Positions 14,323 through 22,636 of a stretch of 36,095 bases of DNA are shown here, piece after piece. The DNA lies in contig JAUNLX010000013.1 of the NCBI GenBank assembly GCA_030532035.1, positions 1 to 36,095 of the forward strand, in the 5' to 3' direction. The first letter of the stretch is position 1. Each line of letters starts with the position of its first letter. Made by a program: the position numbers and the translations under genes. This stretch comes from Clostridia bacterium (GTDB lineage: Bacteria > Bacillota > Clostridia > Oscillospirales > Acutalibacteraceae). The notes beneath the pieces are model-generated. The model was not told the DNA's origin. It saw only the letters and a list, made by a program, of their open reading frames with translations, and did no database searches.

Positions 14323-15534
14323 GTGATTGAGGATTTAAGGAAAAAACTTGATAAGCACAAGGCAAGAGTTGATTACAAATACAAGCTTTATGACGCTAAA
14401 ATTCAAGAGTTGGATTTAGGCATAACTATTCCTCCGCAGATAAGAAAACGCTATAGAGCGGTACTCGGATGGTGCTCAAAATCTGTAGATGTATTAGCAG
14501 ACCGATTAGTGTTCAAGGAATTTCAAAACGATAATTTTGACCTGAACACAATATTTAACTTAAACAACCCGGATGTGCTTTTTGACTCAGCTATCTTATC
14601 GGCACTTATCGGTTCTTGTTGCTTTATTTATATCTCTCAAGACGCAGATGGCCAAGCACGACTTCAAGTAATTGAGGGCTCAAATGCAACTGGTGAAATA
14701 GATCCTATTACCGGCTTGTTGAAAGAGGGATATGCTGTTTTGGACAGAGATAAGAACGGAGCGCCTATTTCAGAAGCTTATTTTTTACCTGATAGAACTG
14801 AATTTTATTATAAACAAAAGCGAATAATGTCTGGTAAGAATAAGGCACAGGTTCCTTGCTTGGTACCAATCATACATAGACCAGACGCTGTGCGACCTTT
14901 TGGAAGAAGCAGAATAACAAGACCTGCTATTTATTTTCAACAACATGCAAAAAGAACACTTGAACGAGCGGATGTAACCGCAGAATTTTATTCTTTCCCA
15001 CAAAAATATGTCGTAGGGCTCTCTCAAGACGCGGAACCCATGGAGAAATGGAAAGCAACAGTATCATCATTTTTGCAATTTACGAAAGATACAGACGGAA
15101 GCGTTCCAAAATTAGGGCAATTTACTCAACCGTCGATGTCTCCGTTTACCGAGCAGTTAAGAACGCTTGCATCTGGATTTGCTGGAGAAACTGGACTTAC
15201 CCTCGATGATTTAGGTTTCATTACAGACAATCCCTCAAGTGCTGAAGCTATCAAAGCCAGCCACGAAACATTAAGAGTTGCAGCAAGAAAGGCTCAAAGA
15301 TGTTTTGGTAGTGGATTCTTAAATGTCGGTTATGTTGCAAGATGTTTAGAAGACGGATTCCCATATAGAAGAAATCAGTTTTATCAAACTAAGCCTAAGT
15401 GGTACCCAGTATTTGAGCCAGACGTTTCAACGCTATCCGGAATAGGCGACGCAGCCATTAAAATTAATCAAGCAATTCCAGAATATTTTGATAAAGAAAG
15501 TCTTTCAGACTTAACGGGTATTGATCATGGCTAA
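14323..15534 (+). CDS. Portal protein (SPP1 gp6-like)
   Basis: This 403-residue protein forms the dodecameric ring at the capsid vertex through which DNA is packaged. It shows the gp6-family order: the N-terminal RKRYRAVLGWCSKSVDVLAD segment, a central beta-rich wing with FYISQDADGQ-like strands, the crown helix region with ERADVTAEFYSFPQKYV, and DNPSSAEAIKASHETL near residues 305-320. The GTG start has AAAAGGAG about 10 nt upstream. At ~400 residues it is slightly short for the family. It overlaps the MuF gene. Confidence 0.9.
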   Translation: MIEDLRKKLDKHKARVDYKYKLYDAKIQELDLGITIPPQIRKRYRAVLGWCSKSVDVLADRLVFKEFQNDNFDLNTIFNLNNPDVLFDSAILSALIGSCCFIYISQDADGQARLQVIEGSNATGEIDPITGLLKEGYAVLDRDKNGAPISEAYFLPDRTEFYYKQKRIMSGKNKAQVPCLVPIIHRPDAVRPFGRSRITRPAIYFQQHAKRTLERADVTAEFYSFPQKYVVGLSQDAEPMEKWKATVSSFLQFTKDTDGSVPKLGQFTQPSMSPFTEQLRTLASGFAGETGLTLDDLGFITDNPSSAEAIKASHETLRVAARKAQRCFGSGFLNVGYVARCLEDGFPYRRNQFYQTKPKWYPVFEPDVSTLSGIGDAAIKINQAIPEYFDKESLSDLTGIDHG

Positions 15535-17053
15535 AGATATAGTTCCAGAGCTCTTAGAAAAGATAGAAAATGAATTTAAGAATAAAACTTCAAAAAGCAA
15601 AATTCTTAAAGAGAAGATGGAAGATTTAAAAAATAAAAAGGTTAGCCATAAAGACTCTAATACATTTGCTGTTGAGTTAGGGAAACTTCTCTCAGAGACA
15701 TTTAATGACGAAATAAGCGCTGATATATTGCCAGACAACAAAATGTATTACAACATAGCAAAACGCTTAATTGAGCCTAATTTAGCTAATAATTATGGGC
15801 TTGTGAGCAACTACAGTATGCAAGTACAAGAAATTTTAAATAAAGAGTCGAAAATTAGGATAAGAGCAGTCAAACCAGAGCTTAATCAAGATAGAATTAA
15901 TGGGATAGTCAATAAAATTTCTGAATATGACGATTTTAAAAAGGGTAAATGGTTACTAAAAGAACCTGTAATAAACTTCACTCAAGCTGTTGTAGATGAT
16001 ACGATAAAGGTCAACGCGGATTTTCAGTACAAAGCAGGACTACGACCTGAGATTATTAGAAAAGAGTTTGGGAATTGCTGTGACTGGTGTAAAGATGTTG
16101 TCGGAAAGTATAACTATCCTGATGTTCCTGAGGACGTATATAAACGTCACAGATACTGCAGATGTACAGTAGAGTATCTTCCAGGAAACGGAAAGAAGCG
16201 AGATGTTTGGTCTAAGAAGTGGACTGATGTTGAGAAAGATGATAAAATAAAGGAAAGAAAGCGAAAAGACTATGCAGATAAAATAGTATTAAATAAATCC
16301 ATTAAAGGCGCTAACAAAATAGCAAAACAAATGGGATTTAACGCTGACTACTCAGGAATAGATGTAAAATGTGCCAATGAATGGAATTTAGGATTATTTA
16401 ATGCTAAACAACGATTTCCTGAAGTTGCTAAAAAAATAAAATTTGTGGGTTCAAGCCAAAAGAGAAATGCACTTATGCGTAAAGTGGCCACGGAATATTA
16501 TGAAAAAAAGTTTATAGACCAAGGGATTACTGAAAACAAAGCGATAGAGTTAGCAAAAAAATATGGCAAAAGAATAATTGGTAATGTTGGGTCAAACAAT
16601 ATGGCCAGTTCAATAAACGAAGAAGCATTAACAAACTTACCTGAAGAACTGCGTGATAGTTTAATGCCATATATGGGTATCACTATGAACAATAGATATT
16701 TTAATGAGTATGGGAAAGTTATCGAATCTGGATTACAACAAGTTAAATCCAAATGGCGTCCAGAAAGGTGTTTTAATGTTAAAGCCACATTTGATCATGA
16801 GTTTGCTCATCAAATAGACGGATATCTTAACTTAAGGGAGGTTGAAAAGATACAAAAATTGTTTGATGAAAGAACATTTGAAGAAATTACAAGAGACTTA
16901 TCTAAATATAGCTGGAACAATAACAATCCTGATAAATATTCAGAGATGATCGCGGAAGGATGGAGCGAATACTGTAATAATGAAAAACCAAGAGAATTGG
17001 CGAAAATAATAGGAGATGAAATTATTAAGTTATGGAAAAACAAAAATATTTAA
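15527..17053 (+). CDS. MuF minor capsid protein with C-terminal metallopeptidase toxin-like domain
   Basis: This is a 508-residue two-part protein. Residues ~1-240 are a phage minor capsid/MuF domain ending in the Cys/His block CCDWCKDVVGKY...HRYCRCTVEY. Residues ~270-508 are an extra domain with DHEFAHQID (H424, E425, H428), a gluzincin-like HExxH, and a downstream YSEMIAEGWSEY that can supply the third zinc ligand. MuF proteins with variable enzymatic tips are known polymorphic toxins carried in virions. ATG 15527 overlaps the portal stop; the TTG at 15521 is an alternative. The next gene overlaps by 22 bp and is probably its immunity partner. Confidence 0.82.
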   Translation: MAKDIVPELLEKIENEFKNKTSKSKILKEKMEDLKNKKVSHKDSNTFAVELGKLLSETFNDEISADILPDNKMYYNIAKRLIEPNLANNYGLVSNYSMQVQEILNKESKIRIRAVKPELNQDRINGIVNKISEYDDFKKGKWLLKEPVINFTQAVVDDTIKVNADFQYKAGLRPEIIRKEFGNCCDWCKDVVGKYNYPDVPEDVYKRHRYCRCTVEYLPGNGKKRDVWSKKWTDVEKDDKIKERKRKDYADKIVLNKSIKGANKIAKQMGFNADYSGIDVKCANEWNLGLFNAKQRFPEVAKKIKFVGSSQKRNALMRKVATEYYEKKFIDQGITENKAIELAKKYGKRIIGNVGSNNMASSINEEALTNLPEELRDSLMPYMGITMNNRYFNEYGKVIESGLQQVKSKWRPERCFNVKATFDHEFAHQIDGYLNLREVEKIQKLFDERTFEEITRDLSKYSWNNNNPDKYSEMIAEGWSEYCNNEKPRELAKIIGDEIIKLWKNKNI

Positions 17054-17340
17054 AAATTATCGACAATTTAGTAATGCAAGGTTTAAAAAGAGCGAAAATT
17101 GATAGATATATTAAAGCTTTGCAGAAAAATTATTTAACTGATAAAGAAATATATGAAAATTTAAGCGACTTTATTATGAGCGAATATGAAATAGATAGTG
17201 GCATGATTAAATATGCACAAGATAATTTAGATAATGCAATAATTTTTGCTGAAAGGACGCACATAATACCTACGGCGGATAAGGCGAAAAATTATAAAAA
17301 GGATAACCCTATATATACAAGTTATATTAAATCCGCATAA
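17032..17340 (+). CDS. Probable immunity protein for the MuF toxin domain
   Basis: This encodes 102 residues, helical, no signal or membrane segment, with no recognised family. The case for immunity is positional. It overlaps the end of the MuF-metallopeptidase gene and is followed by a terminator that closes the unit. The relic prophage has the same layout (MuF tip, overlapping small acidic gene, terminator at 32824-32848). If correct, it would protect the lysogen from the metallopeptidase domain. Alternative: an unrelated head protein. Confidence 0.5.
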   Translation: MEKQKYLKIIDNLVMQGLKRAKIDRYIKALQKNYLTDKEIYENLSDFIMSEYEIDSGMIKYAQDNLDNAIIFAERTHIIPTADKAKNYKKDNPIYTSYIKSA

Positions 17341-17375
17341 GCACACTAACAAAATAAGTTAGATGTGCTTTTTTA
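17339..17375 (+). terminator. Intrinsic terminator after the MuF unit
   Basis: AAGCACA-CTAAC pairs with GTTAG-A-TGTGCTT (12 bp, one bulge, 7-nt loop), followed by a T run. It lies within the head gene cluster and separates portal/MuF from cargo genes and terminase. Confidence 0.85.
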
Positions 17376-17387
17376 TTGGGTGGGAAC

Positions 17388-17597
17388 ATGAGAAACAACC
17401 ATGACTTAAAGGACTGCCCATTTTGTGGAAGTCGCCCCGATGTGGAATATAAAATGTCAACCTTGTTCTTTGAATCGGGCGAAATAATTTGCAGAAAATG
17501 CAGACTAAGAATGTGGGCATGGGATTTTACCAGGTCAATGTTAGATGAAAGACTAATTGAAAAATGGAATAATTGTGCTCTAACAACAAGAATTTAG
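17388..17597 (+). CDS. Lar-like zinc-ribbon protein
   Basis: This 69-residue protein has the Lar pattern: an N-terminal CPFCG, a second IICRKCR pair and a terminal EKWNNCA. Lar-type proteins of phages can alleviate host restriction, but many relatives are unstudied zinc-ribbon proteins. ATG 17388 was chosen over the upstream in-frame TTG, because the GGGTGG purine run lies just before it. It is the first of three small cargo genes between the MuF terminator and the terminase. Confidence 0.7.
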   Translation: MRNNHDLKDCPFCGSRPDVEYKMSTLFFESGEIICRKCRLRMWAWDFTRSMLDERLIEKWNNCALTTRI

Positions 17598-17605
17598 GAG
17601 GCATT

Positions 17606-17791
17606 ATGAAAGATAACGGCGAATCTACAGGCGGAATCGGTTTAACGGGAGCCTTAGGTTTAATTTTTATCACATTAAGGCTAACAGGTTATATCGATTG
17701 GTCTTGGCTTTGGGTCTTGGCTCCTATTTGGATACCTATTGTGATTGTAATGGTACTTATTATTTTTGCTTATGGATTAAATTTGTTATAG
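17606..17791 (+). CDS. Small membrane protein (transmembrane Fragile-X-F-like)
   Basis: This 61-residue protein has two membrane helices (about 13-25 and 30-60) and the family-typical centre YIDWSWLWVLAPIWIPI. The ATG follows TTAGGAGG. The family occurs in many Firmicutes phages, and its function is unknown. Its place among cargo genes suggests an envelope role in the lysogen or infected cell, such as superinfection exclusion. That is speculation. Confidence 0.7.
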   Translation: MKDNGESTGGIGLTGALGLIFITLRLTGYIDWSWLWVLAPIWIPIVIVMVLIIFAYGLNLL

Positions 17792-17859
17792 ATTGTTCTA
17801 ATAAATAAAAAATAAAATGAGCTTATTTCAATTTTAGTACATAATTTTAGGAGGTTTAA

Positions 17860-18228
17860 ATGGCAAAAGATGATTATGATGTAATAGTATTTAAGATTCT
17901 TTTATATTATTACGCTGTTTTAAAAAGAAAAATAGTATTCGAAGATGCTACCTTCGAAGCGTTAATTGATAAGCAAGACATATCAAAGGAATACTTTACA
18001 GACGTTCTTCATATGATGAAAGAAAAAGGACTTATAGAAAATCTTTCCTTTATGAATGCCTGGGGAGGGGATCTAATATTGGTGTCTGACTTAAAGGATA
18101 TTAAAATTACTCACGACGGCGTACAATACCTAAAAGAAAATGAAAAAATGAAAAAAGTTAAAAATTTATTTTTAGGAGTTGTTGATTTAACGAGTAAATT
18201 AATTCAACTTGTTCTTTTAGCTAAATAA
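17860..18228 (+). CDS. YjcQ-family protein
   Basis: This 122-residue protein has the YjcQ opening (AKDDYDVIVFKILLYYYAVLK) and winged-helix-like arrangement, ending in a hydrophobic segment. The family is common in Bacillus and Clostridia prophages, with no proven function. AGGAGG is 6 nt upstream of the ATG. It precedes the large terminase, where a small terminase would be expected, but it does not look like one. The 68-bp gap before it shows no convincing promoter. Confidence 0.75.
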   Translation: MAKDDYDVIVFKILLYYYAVLKRKIVFEDATFEALIDKQDISKEYFTDVLHMMKEKGLIENLSFMNAWGGDLILVSDLKDIKITHDGVQYLKENEKMKKVKNLFLGVVDLTSKLIQLVLLAK

Positions 18229-18248
18229 AAAAACAAAAGGAGTTTGAT

Positions 18249-19649
18249 ATGAAAAAATATGGCAATCAAACTCCCACGAAGTCGGTAATTTTAGAATATA
18301 AAAAAACACTTGGCAAAAAGGCAATAGATCTATATAAAAAGACCGGCAGAAGCCCTTACCCTTGGCAAGAAAAACTTGTCAAAGATTTATTTGCTCTTAA
18401 TGAAGACGATTTATGGACACATTCTAAGTTTGGATATGCTGTTCCTCGTCGTAATGGTAAAACAGAAGTTGTATATATGGCTGAACTTTGGGGTCTTTTT
18501 AATGGTCGTAATATTCTTCATACGGCGCACAGGATATCAACTTCCCATTCATCTTTTGAAAAACTAAAGAAATATTTAGAAGATATGGGCCTTAGTGATA
18601 AGGCAGAATTTATATCCATAAAAGCTAAGGGGCAAGAAAGAATTGAGCTTTTAGAGTCTGGTGGTGTTATACAGTTTAGGACAAGAACCTCTACAGGTGG
18701 GCTCGGAGAAGGCTTTGACCTTTTAATCATAGATGAAGCCCAAGAATACACCGACGATCAAGAATCTGCCCTTAAATATACAGTGACAGACTCAGATAAT
18801 CCTATGACTATAATGTGTGGGACACCGCCAACAACAGTATCAGGCGGAACAGTTTTTACTAAATACCGAGAATCTATCTTGGCGGGAAACAGGAAACACA
18901 ATGGCTGGGCTGAATGGTCAGTTGAAGATAAATCAGATATACATAACAAAGATTTATGGTATATAACTAATCCATCTCTTGGCCATAAGCTGACCGAGAG
19001 AGCTATTGAAGAAGAAATAGGCCCTGATGAACTTGATTTTAATATCCAGCGTTTGGGGTTGTGGATAAGATACAATCAAAAATCAGAGATATCAGAATAT
19101 GAGTGGGAGTTGCTAAAGGTTAAAAAATTACCAACCTTAAAAGGAGAGTTATATGCTGGAATTAAATTCGGTAAAGATGGAACCAATGTTGCTCTTTCAA
19201 TCGCTGTAAAAACTCTTTCAGGCAGAGTGTTTATTGAGTCTGTTGATTGTCAAAATGTTAGAAATGGTGACCATTGGATAATTGAATTTTTAATAAAAAC
19301 AAAGCCTAAAAAAATAGTAATAGACGGAGCTTCAAGACAAGATATATTGGCACAAGAACTAAGGCAAGAGGGCATAGGAAATGTGATTTTACCGACTGTA
19401 AAAGAAATAATAATTGCAAACTCTATGTGGGAAGAAGCAATATATGCTAAAACACTGTGTCATATGGATCAACCGTCGCTCACACAAGTTGTTACAAATT
19501 GCGTTAAAAGAAATATTGGAACGAGTGGAGGATTTGGGTATAAAAGTCAATTTGAAGAAATGGATATATCGTTGATGGACAGTGCGTTACTCGCACATTG
19601 GGTATGTAGAGAAACAAAAGAAACAATAAAACAAAAAATAAGTTATTAG
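18249..19649 (+). CDS. Terminase large subunit
   Basis: This 466-residue packaging motor and nuclease has the ATPase Walker A VPRRNGKT (65-72), Walker B LLIIDE (158-163) and coupling motif CGTPP. The C-terminal RNase H-like nuclease includes KIVIDGASRQD and DISLMDSALLAHW with the acidic residues expected at the metal site. Shine-Dalgarno AAAGGAG. Unusually it follows portal and MuF instead of preceding them. No small subunit gene is recognisable. Confidence 0.92.
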   Translation: MKKYGNQTPTKSVILEYKKTLGKKAIDLYKKTGRSPYPWQEKLVKDLFALNEDDLWTHSKFGYAVPRRNGKTEVVYMAELWGLFNGRNILHTAHRISTSHSSFEKLKKYLEDMGLSDKAEFISIKAKGQERIELLESGGVIQFRTRTSTGGLGEGFDLLIIDEAQEYTDDQESALKYTVTDSDNPMTIMCGTPPTTVSGGTVFTKYRESILAGNRKHNGWAEWSVEDKSDIHNKDLWYITNPSLGHKLTERAIEEEIGPDELDFNIQRLGLWIRYNQKSEISEYEWELLKVKKLPTLKGELYAGIKFGKDGTNVALSIAVKTLSGRVFIESVDCQNVRNGDHWIIEFLIKTKPKKIVIDGASRQDILAQELRQEGIGNVILPTVKEIIIANSMWEEAIYAKTLCHMDQPSLTQVVTNCVKRNIGTSGGFGYKSQFEEMDISLMDSALLAHWVCRETKETIKQKISY

Positions 19650-19653
19650 AAAG

Positions 19654-19684
19654 CAGCTTCTGCATCAGCAAAAGTTGTTTTTTT
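19654..19684 (+). terminator. Intrinsic terminator after terminase
   Basis: CAGCTTCTGC pairs with GCAAAAGTTG (one mismatch, one G-T, 4-nt loop), followed by seven T residues. The scaffold leader starts right behind it, so scaffold/capsid expression may rely on read-through or a separate start. Confidence 0.75.
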
Positions 19685-19693
19685 AATATAAAA

Positions 19694-19716
19694 ATTACCG
19701 GACGCGGGAAAACGGG
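19694..19716 (+). promoter_or_regulatory. Scaffold gene leader motif
   Basis: A stretch reading ATTACCGGACGCGGGAAAAC precedes the scaffold Shine-Dalgarno. A similar leader (ATTAGCCGACGGGCGTAAAC) precedes the relic scaffold-like gene at 32859-32882. Both follow a terminator, so the leader appears conserved as an RNA element. Confidence 0.5.
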
Positions 19717-19724
19717 AGGAAGCA

Positions 19725-20186
19725 ATGGCAGAATTTAAAAAAATTGAAACGCAAGAAGAATTCGACAAAATAGTAAGCGAAAGATTACACAGAGAGCGAG
19801 AGCAAGTTAAATCAGAATTTCTTGAGCAAATTGAGTCTTTGAAAAAAGAAAATATTGAAATTAAATCAGAAAATGCTGAACACAAAACCGCTCTTGAAAA
19901 ATTATCTGAAAAGGATTTTGAAATCGAAAATTTAAAAGGGCAAATAAAAGGATATGAAAAGTCCGAATTAAAAAGAAAAATTGCTCTTGAAAATAAAATC
20001 CCTTATAAGCTGGCTGAAAGAATCAAGGGGGAGACCGAAGACGAAATGCTTGAAGATGCAAAAAATCTTTCAACATATTTTGAAGAAAAGTTAGAAGTAC
20101 CACCTCTTAAAAATCCTGAGATTAATACAGGAAAAGAAGACGGGTACTCAGAACTATTACAAGGATTAAATTTACAAGGAGAATAA
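19725..20186 (+). CDS. Scaffold protein (GP20-like)
   Basis: This 153-residue acidic protein is almost entirely coiled coil (about 20-90, EKDFEIENLKGQIKGYEKSE), with the typical opening EFKKIETQEEFDKIVSERL and a short helical tail. This is the phage scaffold / minor structural GP20 plan. It guides capsid assembly and leaves or is cleaved before DNA packaging. GGGAGGA lies 5-6 nt upstream, and it directly precedes the capsid gene. Confidence 0.88.
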   Translation: MAEFKKIETQEEFDKIVSERLHREREQVKSEFLEQIESLKKENIEIKSENAEHKTALEKLSEKDFEIENLKGQIKGYEKSELKRKIALENKIPYKLAERIKGETEDEMLEDAKNLSTYFEEKLEVPPLKNPEINTGKEDGYSELLQGLNLQGE

Positions 20187-20190
20187 AATT

Positions 20191-21075
20191 ATGGCAACAG
20201 AATTATCAAGAGGAAATTTATTTGAACCTCAATTAGTAACAGATTTATTTAATAAAGTAACAGGAAAATCATCATTGGCAGTATTGTCAAATCAGACACC
20301 GATACCTTTCAATGGTCTTAAAGAGTTTATTTTCAGTATGGACTCTGAGATTGATGTTGTAGCTGAAAACGGTAAGAAATCTCTTGGCGGGGTTTCTGTA
20401 GAACCGATGAAAATTGTACCAATCAAAGTTGAGTATGGCGCAAGAATTTCAGATGAATTTATGTATGCATCAAATGAAGAACAAATCAACATACTAAAGG
20501 CCTTTAATGATGGATTTGCTAAAAAGGTAGCAAAAGGATTAGATTTAATGGCTTTTCACGGAATTAATCCGAGAACAGGCGCTGCATCAACTGTAATTGG
20601 CAACAATCATTTTGACGCTAAAGTAGAACAGCAAGTTACCTATACCACAGATACGGCAGAGGATAACATTGAATCTGCTATTGAAATGGTACAAGGGGCA
20701 GAAAATGAAGTAAATGGTTTAGTTTTAGCAACAGAAGTTACTTCCGCTTTGTCAAAATTAAAAGCTAACGGTGTTAGACAGTATCCTGAGCTTAGATTTG
20801 GAGCAAATCCAGGTAACCTCAACGGATTAAAACTTGAAATCAATAATACCGTTAAAAACACCACATCAAAAGATGTTGGTATTGCAGGAGATTTCCAAAA
20901 CGCTTTTAAATGGGGATATGCAAAACAAATTCCATTAGAAGTTATTCAATATGGAGACCCTGACAATTCAGGTAAAGACCTTAAAGGATATAACCAGGTA
21001 TACCTTAGAGCTGAGGTATATTTAGGTTGGGGTATCTTAGACGGTAAGGCATTTGCAAGGTTGGTGACTGCATGA
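20191..21075 (+). CDS. Major capsid protein
   Basis: This 294-residue HK97-fold shell protein shows the family sequence landmarks: the N-terminal ELSRGNLFEPQLVTDLFNKV arm, the E-loop/spine region with VEYGARISDEF, and a C-terminal A-domain strand (YLRAEVYLGWGILDGKAFA). No N-terminal delta domain is visible, consistent with the separate scaffold gene. AAGGAG is 9 nt upstream. It overlaps the next gene by ATGA. Confidence 0.92.
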   Translation: MATELSRGNLFEPQLVTDLFNKVTGKSSLAVLSNQTPIPFNGLKEFIFSMDSEIDVVAENGKKSLGGVSVEPMKIVPIKVEYGARISDEFMYASNEEQINILKAFNDGFAKKVAKGLDLMAFHGINPRTGAASTVIGNNHFDAKVEQQVTYTTDTAEDNIESAIEMVQGAENEVNGLVLATEVTSALSKLKANGVRQYPELRFGANPGNLNGLKLEINNTVKNTTSKDVGIAGDFQNAFKWGYAKQIPLEVIQYGDPDNSGKDLKGYNQVYLRAEVYLGWGILDGKAFARLVTA

Positions 21076-21338
21076 TTTATGTTAACAAAAGAACAGGGGC
21101 TATCATAGATAGCCCTACTTCTATTATAGGCGGAGATTGGGTGCAAAAAGGCTCTGATAAAGTCGTTTCTGATGTCCCAAGTAAAGACGCTTTTGAAGAG
21201 ACAAAGCAAGTAGATATTCAAGACGACAAAAACGATCTGACCAAGGAAGAAATCATGAATGAGTTAGATGCTCTTGGAATTGAATACAATAAAAAAGCGA
21301 AGAAAGAAGAATTGTTCAAGTTAATGATGGGTGATTAA
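21072..21338 (+). CDS. Small head protein with HeH/SAP-like motif
   Basis: This 88-residue protein has a flexible acidic centre and a C-terminal helix-extended-loop-helix (LTKEEIMNELDALGIEYNKK to the end). It sits between capsid and head-tail connector genes, as similar small proteins do in many siphoviruses. It is probably a head decoration or accessory component. Coupled to capsid by an ATGA overlap. Confidence 0.65.
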   Translation: MIYVNKRTGAIIDSPTSIIGGDWVQKGSDKVVSDVPSKDAFEETKQVDIQDDKNDLTKEEIMNELDALGIEYNKKAKKEELFKLMMGD

Positions 21339-21339
21339 A

Positions 21340-21729
21340 ATGACAAAAACAACTGTTGATGATGTCATAAAGCTTTTTAGACCCTTGTCAAGTGATGAGA
21401 TTGGTAGAGCGACAGAGCTTATAACTGTAGTTGAATCATCTATAAAACTTGAAGCCAAGAAAGCAGGTAAGGACATCGATGTCCTTATCAAAGATATTGA
21501 TTATCTAAATGTCTTTAAGTCAGTTGTAGTAGATGTTGTGGCCAGAACGCTGATGACATCCACAGATCAGGAACCAATGGCACAAGAATCTCAATCCGCA
21601 CTCGGGTATTCCTGGTCCGGAACATACTTAGTACCAGGCGGAGGGGTTTTTATAAAACGATCAGAACTTGAACGCTTGGGTCTAAAGCGCCAGAAATATG
21701 GGGTGATAGATTTTTATGGCACGGATTAA
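21340..21729 (+). CDS. Head-tail connector (Gp19/Gp15/Gp42 family)
   Basis: This 129-residue protein matches the connector family: the helical N-terminus TVDDVIKLFRPLSSDEIGRA, central VVVDVVARTL and the C-terminal SYSWSGTYLVPGGG-like loop (ALGYSWSGTYLVPGGGVFI). It binds below the portal as an adaptor. The start at ATG 21340, just after the previous stop, is preferred over the in-frame GTG at 21331 that overlaps it. It ends inside the next gene. Confidence 0.82.
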   Translation: MTKTTVDDVIKLFRPLSSDEIGRATELITVVESSIKLEAKKAGKDIDVLIKDIDYLNVFKSVVVDVVARTLMTSTDQEPMAQESQSALGYSWSGTYLVPGGGVFIKRSELERLGLKRQKYGVIDFYGTD

Positions 21730-22054
21730 AGGAATAACAGTTGAGCTTTTAGAAGCTAAGGTTACTGGCAAGGATCCTTTTGGGAAAGAGATAAAAGTTG
21801 AAAATTGGGTAACGGTAGACAATGTATTGGTTAGCCCTACGCTGTCGGATGATGTTGTAAATTCAATGTCCCTTTACGGAAAGAAAGCTGTATATCAACT
21901 TGCTATTCCAAAAGGGGACGCCCACAACTGGGAAGATACCGAGGTTAAGTTTTTCGGGAGTCGGTTTAAGACTTTCGGATTTACAACCGAGGGCATTGAA
22001 GATCTTATCCCGCTTGATTGGAATAAGAAAGTGATGGTTGAGAAATATGAGTAA
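21716..22054 (+). CDS. Head-tail joining / stopper protein
   Basis: This 112-residue beta-rich protein has a VTVDNVLVSPTLSDDV segment and a FGSRFKTFGFTTEGIEDLIPL C-terminus, resembling head completion/stopper proteins of siphoviruses. Order in the connector block (adaptor, stopper, gp10-like, terminator) supports this. It overlaps both neighbours. Confidence 0.7.
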   Translation: MARIKGITVELLEAKVTGKDPFGKEIKVENWVTVDNVLVSPTLSDDVVNSMSLYGKKAVYQLAIPKGDAHNWEDTEVKFFGSRFKTFGFTTEGIEDLIPLDWNKKVMVEKYE

Positions 22055-22292
22055 CAATTTTAGATTTAAACTTAACCGAAGAGGAGTTAGAGAGCTTCTA
22101 AGATCTGCTGAAATGATGGCCGTCACTGACAAATATGCAAATAAAATTAAAAACAACGCAGGGTCTTCAGGTTACGAAGTATCGAACTTTCGTGGCAAAA
22201 ATCGCGTGAACTCTTCTGTTCGTGCAAGTACCAAAGATACAATAAAGGATAATCTTGAGAATAACACTCTGCTAAAGGCGGTTAGAAAATGA
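22047..22292 (+). CDS. HK97 gp10-like neck protein
   Basis: This 81-residue basic protein has RRGVRELLRSAEMMAVTDKY at the N-terminus, the signature of the HK97-gp10/neck family, and a C-terminal NTLLKAVRK. It joins head and tail. ATG 22047 overlaps the previous stop; the TTG at 22038 has no better RBS. Confidence 0.75.
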   Translation: MSNNFRFKLNRRGVRELLRSAEMMAVTDKYANKIKNNAGSSGYEVSNFRGKNRVNSSVRASTKDTIKDNLENNTLLKAVRK

Positions 22293-22621
22293 TTGAGCTT
22301 ACCATATTTAATTTTTTAAAAGACCGAATAAATGTTCCTGTATATATGGAAAAGGTCGAAAAGCCACCAACGGAATGGGTCTTTTTAGAAAAAATAAGTG
22401 AGTATAATGACCAGCGTTTAAGGCGAGTAACCGTGGCGGTACAGTCTTACTCAAAATCATTATACAAAACCGCCCTTTTGAATGAGTTGGTCATCTCACA
22501 CATGGAAGAATTAACAACGCTTGATAGCATTGGAAAATGTAAATTATCAAGTAGTTATAATTACACGGATACGCAAGCAAAACAGTATAGATATCAAGCA
22601 ATCTTTGATGTCGTGTATTAA
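22289..22621 (+). CDS. Tail terminator-like protein
   Basis: This 110-residue alpha/beta protein occupies the tail terminator position, directly before the tail tube gene. The opening IELTIFNFLKDRINVPVYME and the WVFLEK strand fit gpU/gp17-like tail completion proteins (DUF3168-type plan). Assignment rests mainly on synteny. ATGA overlap with the previous gene. Confidence 0.72.
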   Translation: MIELTIFNFLKDRINVPVYMEKVEKPPTEWVFLEKISEYNDQRLRRVTVAVQSYSKSLYKTALLNELVISHMEELTTLDSIGKCKLSSSYNYTDTQAKQYRYQAIFDVVY

Positions 22622-22636
22622 AAGAAAGGAATTAAA

